Source of the DNA: Mesorhizobium sp. B2-1-8
GTDB lineage: Bacteria > Pseudomonadota > Alphaproteobacteria > Rhizobiales > Rhizobiaceae
Reading direction: 5' to 3'
DNA: 64,000 nt
Assembly (NCBI RefSeq): GCF_006442545.2
Contig: NZ_CP083952.1
Span: 372,001-436,000 of the forward strand
The translations under genes and the position numbers were made by a program. Shown piece after piece: positions 8,179 to 18,657 of this stretch (the first letter of the stretch is position 1; every line of letters begins with the position of its first letter). Under the pieces are notes generated by a model. That model saw only the letters and a list, made by a program, of their open reading frames with translations. It was not told the origin of the DNA and did no database searches.

Positions 8179-9607
8179 GGCGGTCATTCGATTTGCGGCT
8201 ATCCTTGCGGCGGCGATGACAATCGCCGCCGTGCCTGCGTCGGCGCAGAGCAACGATGCCACTCCCGAGCGGACGAAAATCGATTGCAACGACCGGGCCA
8301 ATGCGACGGCAGCCGATTGCGTCAAGAACGGCGGCGGCACCAAGGGCGTGTCGGGTGCGGCCCAGGCCGGCGCCGTTTTTCTGCCCGCCTTGATCGTCGA
8401 CCTCTTCCCCAACCCGGTCGCCCCTCCCGCACCGGTGCCGACGCCACAGCCGGAGCCCGCGACCCCCCCTGGAGGCAACCAGGCCGGCCTGCCAGCAAGT
8501 GGCGCGATCGTCTCGCCGACCGATCTCATCGCCGTTCAGCCGCGGCGCGCCGTAACCGGCGACTTCGTGCCCGACGAGGTGCTGGTGACCGTCGATGGCG
8601 ATGCCGGCGCCGTGCAGCAGATCGCCGCCTCCTTCGGCCTTGAAGTGCGCTCGCAGCGCCAGTCCCGGCTGCTCGGCACCACCTTGGTGCGCTTCGGCAT
8701 TCCCGATGGCCGCCCGGTCGGCGTCGTGCTGGCGCAGCTCGCCGCCGACGGCCGCACCGAGCGCCGCGAGCCCAACCACATCTATTCGCTGCAGGAGGCG
8801 GCCAGCATCGTCAACTATGCCTTCGACCGCATCGCGCTCGACGCCAAACAGGCCAGTGGCGAAAACGTCCGCGTCGCCGTCATCGATACCGGCATCGACG
8901 ACACCAATCCCGCACTTGCCGGAGTCATTGCCGCGCAGTTCGACGCGATGCCCGGCGTGCCGATCGAAAAGCGCGATCATGGCACCTCCGTCGACGGTCT
9001 GATCGCCGGCGTCGGCCCTCTGGAAGGCATGGCGCCGGGCGCGAAAATCTACCATGCGCGCGCCTTCGAGGGCGGCAAGTCGACCATGGACGTCATCCTG
9101 ACGGCGCTCGACTGGGCGGCCGACCAGAATGTCAGCATCGTCAACATGAGCTTCGTCGGCCCGAAAAACGACCTGCTCGGCACCGCCTGCCGCAATGCAC
9201 GGGCGCTCGGCATGGTTCTGGTCGCGGCAGCCGGCAACAACGGCCCGAAGGCGCCCTATGGCTACCCAGCCGCCTTTGACGGCGTCATCGCGGTGACAGC
9301 CACCGACGCCAAGGACGGGCTGATGCCGCAGGCCAATCGCGGCGCTTATGTCTTCATCTCGGCGCCGGGCGTCGAGATGGTGGCGCCGAGCGGCGCCGGC
9401 TCGGACGTCGTTACGGGCACCTCGTTTGCCGCGGCTGTTGTCAGCGGCGCCATCGCCAACCTCATCCACGCCGCGCCCGACCGCTCGGCCGACGAGATCG
9501 AGAAGGCACTTGCCGACACCGCGAGGGACCTCGGCCCGAAAGGGCGGGACAATGATTTCGGCTACGGCCTGCTGGACATCAGGGCAGCCGGAGCGGCGAA
9601 GGAGTAG
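8168..9607 (+). CDS. Secreted S8-family (subtilisin-like) serine protease
   Basis: A 479-residue preproprotein. A signal peptide ends near residue 27 (VPASAQS), followed by a Pro-rich linker (residues about 85-105). A propeptide-like domain (about 136-208, DEVLVTVDGDAGAVQQIAAS to REPNHIYSL) precedes the subtilase domain. The catalytic triad is visible: Asp240 (VAVIDTGID), His271 (RDHGTSVDGLIAG) and Ser419 (VTGTSFAAAVVSG), with oxyanion Asn in AAAGNNG. The ATG at 8168 overlaps the anti-sigma stop by 11 bases; a TTG just before it is also possible. It is likely periplasmic or secreted and cotranscribed with its sigma/anti-sigma pair. Two Cys (about 40 and 51) near the mature N-terminus could form a disulfide. 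Confidence 0.92.
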   Translation: MAAEAVIRFAAILAAAMTIAAVPASAQSNDATPERTKIDCNDRANATAADCVKNGGGTKGVSGAAQAGAVFLPALIVDLFPNPVAPPAPVPTPQPEPATPPGGNQAGLPASGAIVSPTDLIAVQPRRAVTGDFVPDEVLVTVDGDAGAVQQIAASFGLEVRSQRQSRLLGTTLVRFGIPDGRPVGVVLAQLAADGRTERREPNHIYSLQEAASIVNYAFDRIALDAKQASGENVRVAVIDTGIDDTNPALAGVIAAQFDAMPGVPIEKRDHGTSVDGLIAGVGPLEGMAPGAKIYHARAFEGGKSTMDVILTALDWAADQNVSIVNMSFVGPKNDLLGTACRNARALGMVLVAAAGNNGPKAPYGYPAAFDGVIAVTATDAKDGLMPQANRGAYVFISAPGVEMVAPSGAGSDVVTGTSFAAAVVSGAIANLIHAAPDRSADEIEKALADTARDLGPKGRDNDFGYGLLDIRAAGAAKE

Positions 9608-9663
9608 TCCGACCGCTCATGAGAGAATTGTGAAACGAGAAGTCCCTACAACAAGGCCGATGG

Positions 9664-9897
9664 ATGACTAGCTCTCAAATGGAGAAATACGTCTGGTCTT
9701 CCGTCCTATATTACATCGCGGCTGTAGCCGCATCTCTAATTATTTTTTTCTATGTCGAGACGCTTGGTAGCCTATTGGGTTTCGTTGTACTGCTCGGATA
9801 TATTATGCTGATTATACTTCTCAACGTATGGCGACGGAGAAGGCATCCGAGAAGCGTCTACCAAGTGAAATTGGCTCAACGAGAATTAAACGACTGA
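9664..9897 (+). CDS. Small hypothetical membrane protein
   Basis: A 77-residue open frame with two predicted membrane helices (about 11-30 and 35-55) and a basic cytoplasmic tail containing RRRRHPR. No family is recognised. Base composition is visibly AT-richer than its neighbours (TTATTTTTTTCTAT and similar runs), consistent with acquired or weakly conserved DNA. It lies 56 bp after the protease gene and converges with the LacI gene, only 3 bp separating the two coding ends. The amphipathic layout argues for a real gene, but no homology can be claimed and there is no strong ribosome-binding site. Confidence 0.45.
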   Translation: MTSSQMEKYVWSSVLYYIAAVAASLIIFFYVETLGSLLGFVVLLGYIMLIILLNVWRRRRHPRSVYQVKLAQRELND

Positions 9898-9900
9898 TCT

Positions 9901-10923
9901 CTACCTCGGCGCTCCCGCCACCGATCCCCTGACCACCAGGTCGACCGGCCAGACCTCGCCGCGGGCGCCGTCCTCGAGCCCCGATATGCGTGCCGCCAGC
10001 CGCTCGGCGATTCGTGCGCCGGCCAGCCGGATCGAGGAGCGCGTCGTGGACAGCGGCACGGAAAAATTCTCCGGCTTCAGCCAGGGAAAGACGTCGTCAT
10101 GGGCGATCAGCGAGACATCGCCGGGAATGCCGAGGCCAAGATCACGCACCGCGCGCACGACGCCGAGCGCCATGATCAGGCTGGAGCAGGCGATTGCCGT
10201 CGGCGCCCCGTCCTGCTCGAGCAGGCGCCGGGCGGCGCGATAGCCGTTCTCCTCGGTCATGACGACGGAGCAGACGTGTCGCTCGCCCAATGCCAGGCCG
10301 CTAGCGGCCAGCGCGCGACGCATGCCGCGCTCGCGATGAATGGCGAAGGTTTCCCTGTCATCGCCGTTGATCAGCGCCAGCCGCCGGTGGCCGAGCTGCA
10401 CGAGCAGCCGCGCCGCCTCGTGGAAAGCGCCTTCATTGTCGATGTCGAGAAAGGGATAGTCGAAGTCCAGGCCCTCGCTGCGGCCATGGACGATGAAGGG
10501 AATGCCGAGCGTGTCGACCAGCGCCACGCGCCGATCCTGCGGCCTCGGCGAAGAGATGTAGACGGCGTCAACCTGCCGGTTGGCGACGATGCGCCGGTAG
10601 GTCGTTTCCTGGTCGTCGGCATCGGTCGGGGACAGGACAAGGTCGAGCTCGTGCGAGCGGGCATAGTCGCCAAGGCCGGACAGGAATTCGACGAAGTGCG
10701 GGTCGATGTCGACGGCGGCACCCGTCGGCAGGACGTAGCCGATCATTCCGGACTTGCCTGTGGCCAGCCGGCGCGCGCTCGGATTGGGACGATAGCCGTG
10801 GCGCTTGGCGGCGTCCATCACGCGCCTGCGGGTTTCCTCGTTGACTTCGGGATAGCCGTTCAGCGCCCGGCTTACCGTGGTCTGCGAAAGCGCCAGCATA
10901 TGCGCGAGTTGCTTGAGGTTCAC
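9901..10923 (-). CDS. aglR: LacI-family transcriptional regulator of alpha-glucoside utilisation (AglR-like)
   Basis: A 340-residue LacI/GalR regulator. The N-terminus holds the helix-turn-helix NLKQLAHMLALSQTTVSRALNGYPEVNEETR and the hinge helix YRPNPSARRLATG, followed by the periplasmic-binding-protein-like sugar-binding core. It is divergent from aglEFGAK, the usual arrangement of aglR in rhizobia, so it probably represses that operon and is induced by a trehalose, sucrose or maltose-like glucoside. AAAGCGCTTT palindromes lie both just upstream of its own start and in front of aglE, suggesting autoregulation and operon control. The family is certain; the AglR name rests on synteny. Confidence 0.85.
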   Translation of the reverse strand: MNLKQLAHMLALSQTTVSRALNGYPEVNEETRRRVMDAAKRHGYRPNPSARRLATGKSGMIGYVLPTGAAVDIDPHFVEFLSGLGDYARSHELDLVLSPTDADDQETTYRRIVANRQVDAVYISSPRPQDRRVALVDTLGIPFIVHGRSEGLDFDYPFLDIDNEGAFHEAARLLVQLGHRRLALINGDDRETFAIHRERGMRRALAASGLALGERHVCSVVMTEENGYRAARRLLEQDGAPTAIACSSLIMALGVVRAVRDLGLGIPGDVSLIAHDDVFPWLKPENFSVPLSTTRSSIRLAGARIAERLAARISGLEDGARGEVWPVDLVVRGSVAGAPR

Positions 10924-10941
10924 GAGAGGCCTCCCTGCCTC

Positions 10942-10951
10942 AAAGCGCTTT
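10942..10951. promoter_or_regulatory. Putative LacI-family operator next to aglR
   Basis: AAAGCGCTTT is a perfect 10-bp palindrome lying 19 bp upstream of the regulator's start codon. It shares its core with the palindrome in front of aglE. LacI-family proteins bind such CG-centred palindromes, so this is a likely autoregulatory site. Confidence 0.5.
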
Positions 10952-11161
10952 TAAATTGAATCGACCCAAACATGATCCGGGATGCGGCCATATCGCAGAG
11001 AGCATAAGCGTGCCGGACCCGGGTTTGAAACAGAAATTGCTGTTGCACCGCCAAAAAAGCATGTTGCGGCGCACTTTCCGAGCCGTGGCTGCTAGCAATT
11101 AAATCGATTAACTTGCGAACCCTATTGACTCCTGATCGATTCAATGGCGAGATCGACAAAG

Positions 11162-11175
11162 CCAAAGCGCTTTGG
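11162..11175. promoter_or_regulatory. Putative AglR operator upstream of aglE
   Basis: CCAAAGCGCTTTGG is a perfect 14-bp palindrome with the central CG step typical of LacI-family operators, about 110 bp before the aglE start. A second copy of the core lies by the regulator start 220 bp away, so repression by looping is possible. Confidence 0.6.
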
Positions 11176-11286
11176 AAGACTCTTCGAAAGGTTGCGGTTC
11201 CCTTGCGACTGAGTCACAGTCCTGCGGCGTCGGCGGGCGGAATGGAGGTTCCGTCCGGTGTGTGTGACCCACTGGGAGGAATACCG

Positions 11287-12642
11287 ATGAAGAAAATGCT
11301 TTTGCTGGGCGTTGCGTCTGCCGCATTCGCCCTGAGCGCGCCCGCGCACGCCGACTTGAAGTTCAAGCCCGGCGAGGACCAGCGCTTTCACTGGGCGAAT
11401 TATGAAGACCTCAAGAAAATCGACCTCAAGGGCGAGACCCTGTCGATCTTCGGACCGTGGCGCGGCGAGGACGAGACGCTTGTCCGGTCGGTACTCGATT
11501 ATTTCTCCGAAGCCACCGGCGCAGAGGTCAAATATTCCTCCTCCGAGAATTACGAGCAGCAGATCGTCATCGACACCCAGGCCGGCAGCCCGCCCAACAT
11601 CGCCGTCCTGCCGCAGCCGGGCCTCATCCAGGACCTTGCTTCCAAGGGTGTGCTGACCCCGCTTGGCGACGACGTCGCGGCCTGGGTCAAGGAGAATTAC
11701 GCCGCCGGTGACTCCTGGGCCAAGCTCGGCACCTATACGGGCAAGGACGGCAAGTCGGGCTTCTATGCCTTTCCCTACAAGATCGACGTGAAGGGGCTGG
11801 TCTGGTACTCGCCCGACAATTTCCAGGAAGCCGGCTACAAGGTTCCGAAGACGCAGGAAGAGCTCGCCGAACTCGAGAAGAAGATCATCGCCGATGGCGG
11901 CACGCCGTGGTGCATCGGGCTTGGTTCGGGCGGCGCGACCGGCTGGCCGGCGACCGACTGGGTCGAGGACATCATGCTGCGCACGCAGCCGCCCGAAGTC
12001 TACGACAAGTGGGTGAAGAACGAGATCCCGTTCACCGATCCGGCAGTGGTCAACGCCATCGACATCTTCGGCAAGATCGCCACCGACGACAAGATGGTCG
12101 ACGGCGGCGCCAAGGCGGTGGCGGCGACCGACTTCCGCGACAGCCCGAAGGGCCTCTTCACCGTGCCGCCGAAATGCTACATGCACCACCAGGCATCGTT
12201 CATCCCCTCCTTCTTCCCCGAGGGCACAAAGCTCGGCCAGGATGCGGACTTCTTCCCCTACCCGCCCTACGCCTCCAAGCCGGAACTGGGAACGCCGCTG
12301 GAAGTGGCCGGAACGCTGGTGATGATCACCAAGGATTCCAAGGCGTCGCGCGAATTCATCAAGTTCCTGCAGATGCCGCTCGCGCATGAATTGTGGATGG
12401 CGCAGAAGAGCTTCGTCACCCCCTTCAAGGGGGCCAACAAGGACGCCTATGGCAGCGATGCGCTGAAGAAGCAGGGCGAGATCCTGGTCGACGCCACGAC
12501 GGTCCGCTTCGACGGCTCCGACCTGATGCCCGGCAAGGTCGGCGCCGGGTCCTTCTGGACCGGCATGATCGACCTGGTCGGCGGCAAGTCCGCCCAGGAC
12601 GTCGCCACCGACATCCAGAAGAGCTGGGACGCCATCAAGTAG
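11287..12642 (+). CDS. aglE: Alpha-glucoside ABC transporter substrate-binding protein
   Basis: A 451-residue periplasmic sugar-binding protein. The Sec signal peptide covers residues 1-22 (MKKMLLLGVASAAFALSAPA, cleaved after AHA). The mature protein has LSIFGPWRGEDETLVRSVLD and later GGTPWCIGLGSGGATGWPAT, typical of the AglE group in family-1 extracellular solute-binding proteins. An ATG further upstream is in frame, but the GGGAGGA six bases before 11287 and the signal peptide fix the start here. It delivers alpha-glucosides to the AglF/AglG permeases, and the hydrolase AglA and ATPase AglK follow in order, as in the Sinorhizobium agl operon. Confidence 0.9.
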   Translation: MKKMLLLGVASAAFALSAPAHADLKFKPGEDQRFHWANYEDLKKIDLKGETLSIFGPWRGEDETLVRSVLDYFSEATGAEVKYSSSENYEQQIVIDTQAGSPPNIAVLPQPGLIQDLASKGVLTPLGDDVAAWVKENYAAGDSWAKLGTYTGKDGKSGFYAFPYKIDVKGLVWYSPDNFQEAGYKVPKTQEELAELEKKIIADGGTPWCIGLGSGGATGWPATDWVEDIMLRTQPPEVYDKWVKNEIPFTDPAVVNAIDIFGKIATDDKMVDGGAKAVAATDFRDSPKGLFTVPPKCYMHHQASFIPSFFPEGTKLGQDADFFPYPPYASKPELGTPLEVAGTLVMITKDSKASREFIKFLQMPLAHELWMAQKSFVTPFKGANKDAYGSDALKKQGEILVDATTVRFDGSDLMPGKVGAGSFWTGMIDLVGGKSAQDVATDIQKSWDAIK

Positions 12643-12680
12643 GCGGCCGCGGCGCGACCTGATCATTCCTGATCTTGCTA

Positions 12681-12707
12681 CTGGATCCGGGCTACGCCCG
12701 GATCCAG
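12681..12707. repeat. Palindromic hairpin between aglE and aglF
   Basis: CTGGATCCGGG and CCCGGATCCAG form an 11-bp perfect stem around ctacg in the 175-bp gap after aglE. There is no T-tract, so it is not a standard terminator. It matches a common Rhizobiales intergenic palindrome type and could stabilise the aglE 3' end, giving more binding protein than permease. Confidence 0.6.
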
Positions 12708-12817
12708 ACCGGCGATGCCCGCCGTAGCCTTCGCGTTTCGATTGTTCCGAATGACTGAAAGTCGGCGCATCCGGTCGCCAGCATCGCCTGGCCGATCATG
12801 CGCAGGGAGAGGGACCC

Positions 12818-13831
12818 ATGGCGGCTCAGATTTTCTCGGCAATATTCGTCATCATCATCGGCGTCGGTGGCTGTGTCGCCTATTTCTGGGGCGCCAACAA
12901 ACTGCTCGACCTGATCTTCCCAGCGCGTGGGGTGTCCGGGACGGCCGCCGTCAACAATCTGCGCCGGCAGGGACTGGTGCGGCCCTGGCTGTTCGTGGGT
13001 CCGGCGCTGATCATCCTGACCATCTACCTGATCTATCCGGTGATCGCGACGCTGTGGCTGTCTTTCTTCGACCGCGGCGGCACGAGTTTCGCGGGGTTCG
13101 CCAACTACGAATGGGCGCTGCGCGATCCGGATCTGCGAAACGCGATCCTGAACAACATCCTTTGGCTGGCGGTGGTGCCGGCGGCCTGCACCTTCCTCGG
13201 CCTGATCATCGCCGTGCTCACCGACAAGATATGGTGGGGCACGATCGCCAAGAGCCTGATCTTCCTGCCACTGGCCATCTCCTTCGTCGGCGCCAGCGTG
13301 ATCTGGAAGTTCATCTACGAATATCGTGGCGACGGCCAGATCCAGATCGGCCTGCTCAACGCCATCATCCAGCATTTCGGCGGCCAGCCGCAGGTCTGGA
13401 TATCACTGCCGTTCTGGAACAACTTCTTCCTGATGATCATCCTGATCTGGATCCAGACCGGTTTCGCCATGGTCATCCTGTCCTCGGCGCTGCGCGGCAT
13501 CCCCGAAGAAACGCTGGAAGCGGCGGTCATAGACGGCGCCAACCCGTTCCAGATCTTCTGGAAGATCATGGTGCCGCAGATCTGGGGCACCATCGCGGTG
13601 GTGTGGACCACCATCACCATCCTGGTGCTGAAAGTGTTCGACATCGTCTTGACCATGACCAACGGTCAATGGAACAGCCAGGTGCTGGCCAATCTGATGT
13701 TCGACTGGATGTTCCGCGGCGGCGGCGACTTCGGCCGCGGCGCGACCATTGCCATCATCATCATGATCGCGGTCATTCCAATCATGATCTGGAACATCCG
13801 CCAGGCCAACAAAGAGACGGGAGGGCACTGA
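12818..13831 (+). CDS. aglF: Alpha-glucoside ABC transporter permease AglF
   Basis: A 337-residue MalF-type sugar permease. It has an N-terminal helix, a basic cytoplasmic loop (LRRQGLVRPWLFVGPAL), and the usual membrane segments with a substrate-side loop NYEWALRDPDLRNAILNNIL. The EAA loop EAAVIDGANPFQIFWKIMVPQIWG contacts the ATPase. It lies 175 bp after aglE and 1 bp before aglG. The extra N-terminal helix is a common feature of this subfamily. Function follows from family and operon position. Confidence 0.9.
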   Translation: MAAQIFSAIFVIIIGVGGCVAYFWGANKLLDLIFPARGVSGTAAVNNLRRQGLVRPWLFVGPALIILTIYLIYPVIATLWLSFFDRGGTSFAGFANYEWALRDPDLRNAILNNILWLAVVPAACTFLGLIIAVLTDKIWWGTIAKSLIFLPLAISFVGASVIWKFIYEYRGDGQIQIGLLNAIIQHFGGQPQVWISLPFWNNFFLMIILIWIQTGFAMVILSSALRGIPEETLEAAVIDGANPFQIFWKIMVPQIWGTIAVVWTTITILVLKVFDIVLTMTNGQWNSQVLANLMFDWMFRGGGDFGRGATIAIIIMIAVIPIMIWNIRQANKETGGH

Positions 13832-13832
13832 G

Positions 13833-14987
13833 ATGGCCGTCGCGACCGGAAATTCCTTCGCCAGCCGTTTCGGCGTCCATATCGCGGTGCTCGTCTTCGT
13901 GGTGATCTGGACCATCCCCACGCTCGGCATCCTCGTCTCGTCGCTGCGCGACAAGGACCAGATCATCGCCTCGGGCTGGTGGAATTCCTTCGCCAGTTCC
14001 AGCCAGACCGAGGCTGGGCGCCTGCCGCCCGCCTCCGCGCAGACCCAGAAGGACGGCAAGTTCGTCCTCGAGGGCAACATCTTCGGCGACGGCGCCAAGC
14101 GCAACATCAGCGCCTTCGGCGTCAAGGCGGCAGCACCTACACAATATCCGGCCGGCACATCGGCCGACCTCGGTGACGGCGTGACCCTGCAGGTCAATGC
14201 CGACGGCAGCTTCGTCATGGCATCGCCCAAGGCCTTCGAAGGCGATCGCGGCCAGCGCGTCTACTACGCCTCGTCGGCGCCGCCGAAATTCACCCCCGAC
14301 AACTACCAGACCGTGCTGTTCTCCGAAGGCATCGGCCGCTCCTTCATGAATTCGCTGACGGTCACCATACCGGCGACGGTGATCCCGATCCTGATAGCGG
14401 CCTTTGCCGCCTACGCGCTGGCCTGGATGCGGTTTCCCGGACGCGCCTTGCTGATAGCGGTCATCATCGGCCTCCTGGTGGTGCCGCTGCAGATGTCGCT
14501 GATCCCGCTGCTCAGGCTCTACAACGGCGTCGGCACTTTCTTCGGCGTGCCGTCCAAGACCTATCTCGGCATCTGGCTGGCGCATACCGGCTTCGGCCTG
14601 CCCTTCGCCATCTATCTGCTTCGGAGCTATATTGCCGGCCTGCCGCGCGAGATCATGGAATCGGCGCGCATCGACGGCGCCAGCGATTTCGAGATCTTCG
14701 TCAAGATCGTGCTGCCGCTGTCCTTCCCGGTGCTTGCCTCCTTCGCCATCTTCCAATTCCTGTGGGTATGGAACGATCTCCTGGTGGCAATGGTTTTCCT
14801 CGGAACCGCGCCCGACCAGATCGTGCTGACGGCCAAGCTCAATGCGCTGCTCGGCTCGCGTGGCGGCAACTGGGAGATCCTGACGACATCGGCCTTCATC
14901 ACCATCATCGTGCCGCTGATCGTCTTCTTCTCGCTGCAGCGCTATTTCGTCCGCGGGCTGCTGGCCGGCTCGGTGAAAGGAGGTTGA
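13833..14987 (+). CDS. aglG: Alpha-glucoside ABC transporter permease AglG
   Basis: A 384-residue MalG-type permease, about 100 residues longer than a minimal MalG. The extra length is one insertion (residues about 55-165) between the first and second membrane helices, containing FVLEGNIFGDGAKRNI and GVTLQVNADGSFVMASP, polar and beta-rich, presumably periplasmic. The rest is canonical, with the EAA loop ESARIDGASDFEIFVKIVLP. It starts one base after aglF ends. The insertion may contact the binding protein; similar long AglG forms exist in rhizobia, as far as I recall. Confidence 0.9.
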   Translation: MAVATGNSFASRFGVHIAVLVFVVIWTIPTLGILVSSLRDKDQIIASGWWNSFASSSQTEAGRLPPASAQTQKDGKFVLEGNIFGDGAKRNISAFGVKAAAPTQYPAGTSADLGDGVTLQVNADGSFVMASPKAFEGDRGQRVYYASSAPPKFTPDNYQTVLFSEGIGRSFMNSLTVTIPATVIPILIAAFAAYALAWMRFPGRALLIAVIIGLLVVPLQMSLIPLLRLYNGVGTFFGVPSKTYLGIWLAHTGFGLPFAIYLLRSYIAGLPREIMESARIDGASDFEIFVKIVLPLSFPVLASFAIFQFLWVWNDLLVAMVFLGTAPDQIVLTAKLNALLGSRGGNWEILTTSAFITIIVPLIVFFSLQRYFVRGLLAGSVKGG

Positions 14988-14991
14988 GACC

Positions 14992-16656
<1,665 letters not shown>

Positions 16657-16686
16657 AACATCCGAGGAATCACTGGGAGGAAACCA

Positions 16687-17799
<1,113 letters not shown>

Positions 17800-17824
17800 G
17801 ACCACAACCTGTCTCGACGACGCA

Positions 17825-17860
17825 AAAAGAGAGCGGCGGGCAAACCCGCCGCTCTCTTTT
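17825..17860. terminator. Bidirectional Rho-independent terminator after aglK
   Basis: A 16-bp perfect stem, AAAAGAGAGCGGCGGG paired with its complement at 17845-17860, around a CAAA loop. The A-run on one side and T-run on the other allow termination of aglK (plus) and of the facing DUF680-type gene (minus). Confidence 0.92.
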
Positions 17861-17878
17861 GTATATCACCACGGCTGG

Positions 17879-18118
17879 TTAGTTGTTGCCGAAGAGATTG
17901 CGATCAGCACCCTGATGCGCCGGCTTCTGCACGTCGCCGGACGAATTGAGCAGCTTGTAGACGGGCGAGTCGCTGTTGCGGATCGAACCCGTATGCGACG
18001 TATCGACGTTGACGGTCGCCTGCTTGTTGATGTCGGTGCCGCCAACGTTGTCGTTGCCGGCATAGGCGCCGCCAGCGGCAATCAGAAGAGCGGCGGCGGT
18101 AAGAACAATCTTTTTCAT
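17879..18118 (-). CDS. Small secreted DUF680-type protein, copy 1
   Basis: A 79-residue protein with a Sec signal peptide (MKKIVLTAAALLIAAGGAYA) and a short polar mature part ending QGADRNLFGNN. It is the most diverged of three tandem paralogues: the middle reads DTSHTGSIRNSDSPVYKLLN instead of the VDxSYTAS segment of the other two. It fits DUF680, a family of tiny exported proteins known mainly from Mesorhizobium. Function is unknown. The stop lies just beyond the shared terminator with aglK. A weak Shine-Dalgarno (GGAGT) precedes the ATG. Confidence 0.8.
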   Translation of the reverse strand: MKKIVLTAAALLIAAGGAYAGNDNVGGTDINKQATVNVDTSHTGSIRNSDSPVYKLLNSSGDVQKPAHQGADRNLFGNN

Positions 18119-18145
18119 TTTTTTACTCCGATATTTTCGAATTCA

Positions 18146-18171
18146 AGGGACGGGCTGAGCGCGCCGTCCCT
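18146..18171 (-). terminator. Hairpin between DUF680-type copies 1 and 2
   Basis: AGGGACGG and CCGTCCCT pair over 8 bp with a 10-base loop, downstream of copy 2 on the minus strand. No clear T-run follows in that direction, so it may be a weak terminator or a 3'-end stabiliser. Confidence 0.5.
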
Positions 18172-18184
18172 GCTTGACGAGATG

Positions 18185-18388
18185 TTAGTTGTTGCCGAAC
18201 AGGTTGCGATCGGCGCCGTGCTGGACGGGCTCCTGGTTGGCAGGAGCCGACTTGTCGACCGAAGCGGTGTACGAGTTGTCCACCGCGGCAGCAGGCTGGT
18301 TGGCACCGTTGGAGCCATAGTTGTCGCTGGCAAAAGCGCTGCCGGAAATAGCCAGAACGGCGGCGGCGGCAATAAGGATCTTGTTCAT
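18185..18388 (-). CDS. Small secreted DUF680-type protein, copy 2
   Basis: A 67-residue exported protein: signal peptide MNKILIAAAAVLAISGSAFA, then SDNYGSNGANQPAAAVDNSY and a C-terminus HGADRNLFGNN. It shares the SDNYG, VDxSYTAS and DRNLFG blocks with copy 3. A GTG nine bases upstream is in frame, but the AGGAGTG there is better read as the ribosome-binding site for this ATG. Function is unknown; the conserved C-terminal DRNLFG suggests a binding or processing signal. There are no Cys residues or metal motifs. Confidence 0.8.
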   Translation of the reverse strand: MNKILIAAAAVLAISGSAFASDNYGSNGANQPAAAVDNSYTASVDKSAPANQEPVQHGADRNLFGNN

Positions 18389-18425
18389 TTTAGACACTCC
18401 TGAATTTGTTGAATTCCACCGGACC

Positions 18426-18441
18426 GGCGGGCAAGCCCGCC
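18426..18441 (-). terminator. Short GC hairpin between DUF680-type copies 2 and 3
   Basis: GGCGGG and CCCGCC form a 6-bp stem with CAAG loop, downstream of copy 3 on the minus strand. The arms resemble those of the strong terminator at 17825-17860. The lack of a T-run keeps confidence low. Confidence 0.4.
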
Positions 18442-18459
18442 ATCCGTGCGGATAGGCCG

Positions 18460-18657
18460 TTAGCGACCGAAGAGGTTGCGATCGCTGCCCTGAGCAGGCG
18501 CCTGAGCAACCGGCTCCGACGTCTTGGTGGAGGTGGAAGCGGTGTACGAGCTGTCCACGGCTGATGCGGGCTGATTGGCACCGTAATTGTCGCTACCAGC
18601 GAAGGCGCTGCCGGAAATCGCCAGAAGGGCGGCGGCAGTGAGAACAATCTTTTTCAT
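18460..18657 (-). CDS. Small secreted DUF680-type protein, copy 3
   Basis: A 65-residue exported protein with signal peptide MKKIVLTAAALLAISGSAFA and mature sequence GSDNYGANQPASAVDSSYTA followed by a Thr/Ser/Ala-rich stretch and GSDRNLFGR. It is nearly identical to copies 1 and 2 in the signal peptide and closest to copy 2 afterwards, so the trio arose by tandem duplication. It is the most upstream copy on the minus strand. Each copy has its own ribosome-binding site and a hairpin after it, so they may be separately transcribed. Confidence 0.8.
   Translation of the reverse strand: MKKIVLTAAALLAISGSAFAGSDNYGANQPASAVDSSYTASTSTKTSEPVAQAPAQGSDRNLFGR

Larger units (their letters stand above)
10924..11286. 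other. Divergent aglR/aglE regulatory region
   Basis: A 363-bp gene-free stretch between the divergent regulator and transporter genes. It holds two AAAGCGCTTT palindromes (10942-10951 and inside 11162-11175) and an AT-rich ATTAAATCGATTAA segment near 11098-11111 that also resembles LacI-family half sites. A Shine-Dalgarno GGGAGGA at 11275-11281 precedes aglE. No convincing small gene is seen. Confidence 0.6.
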
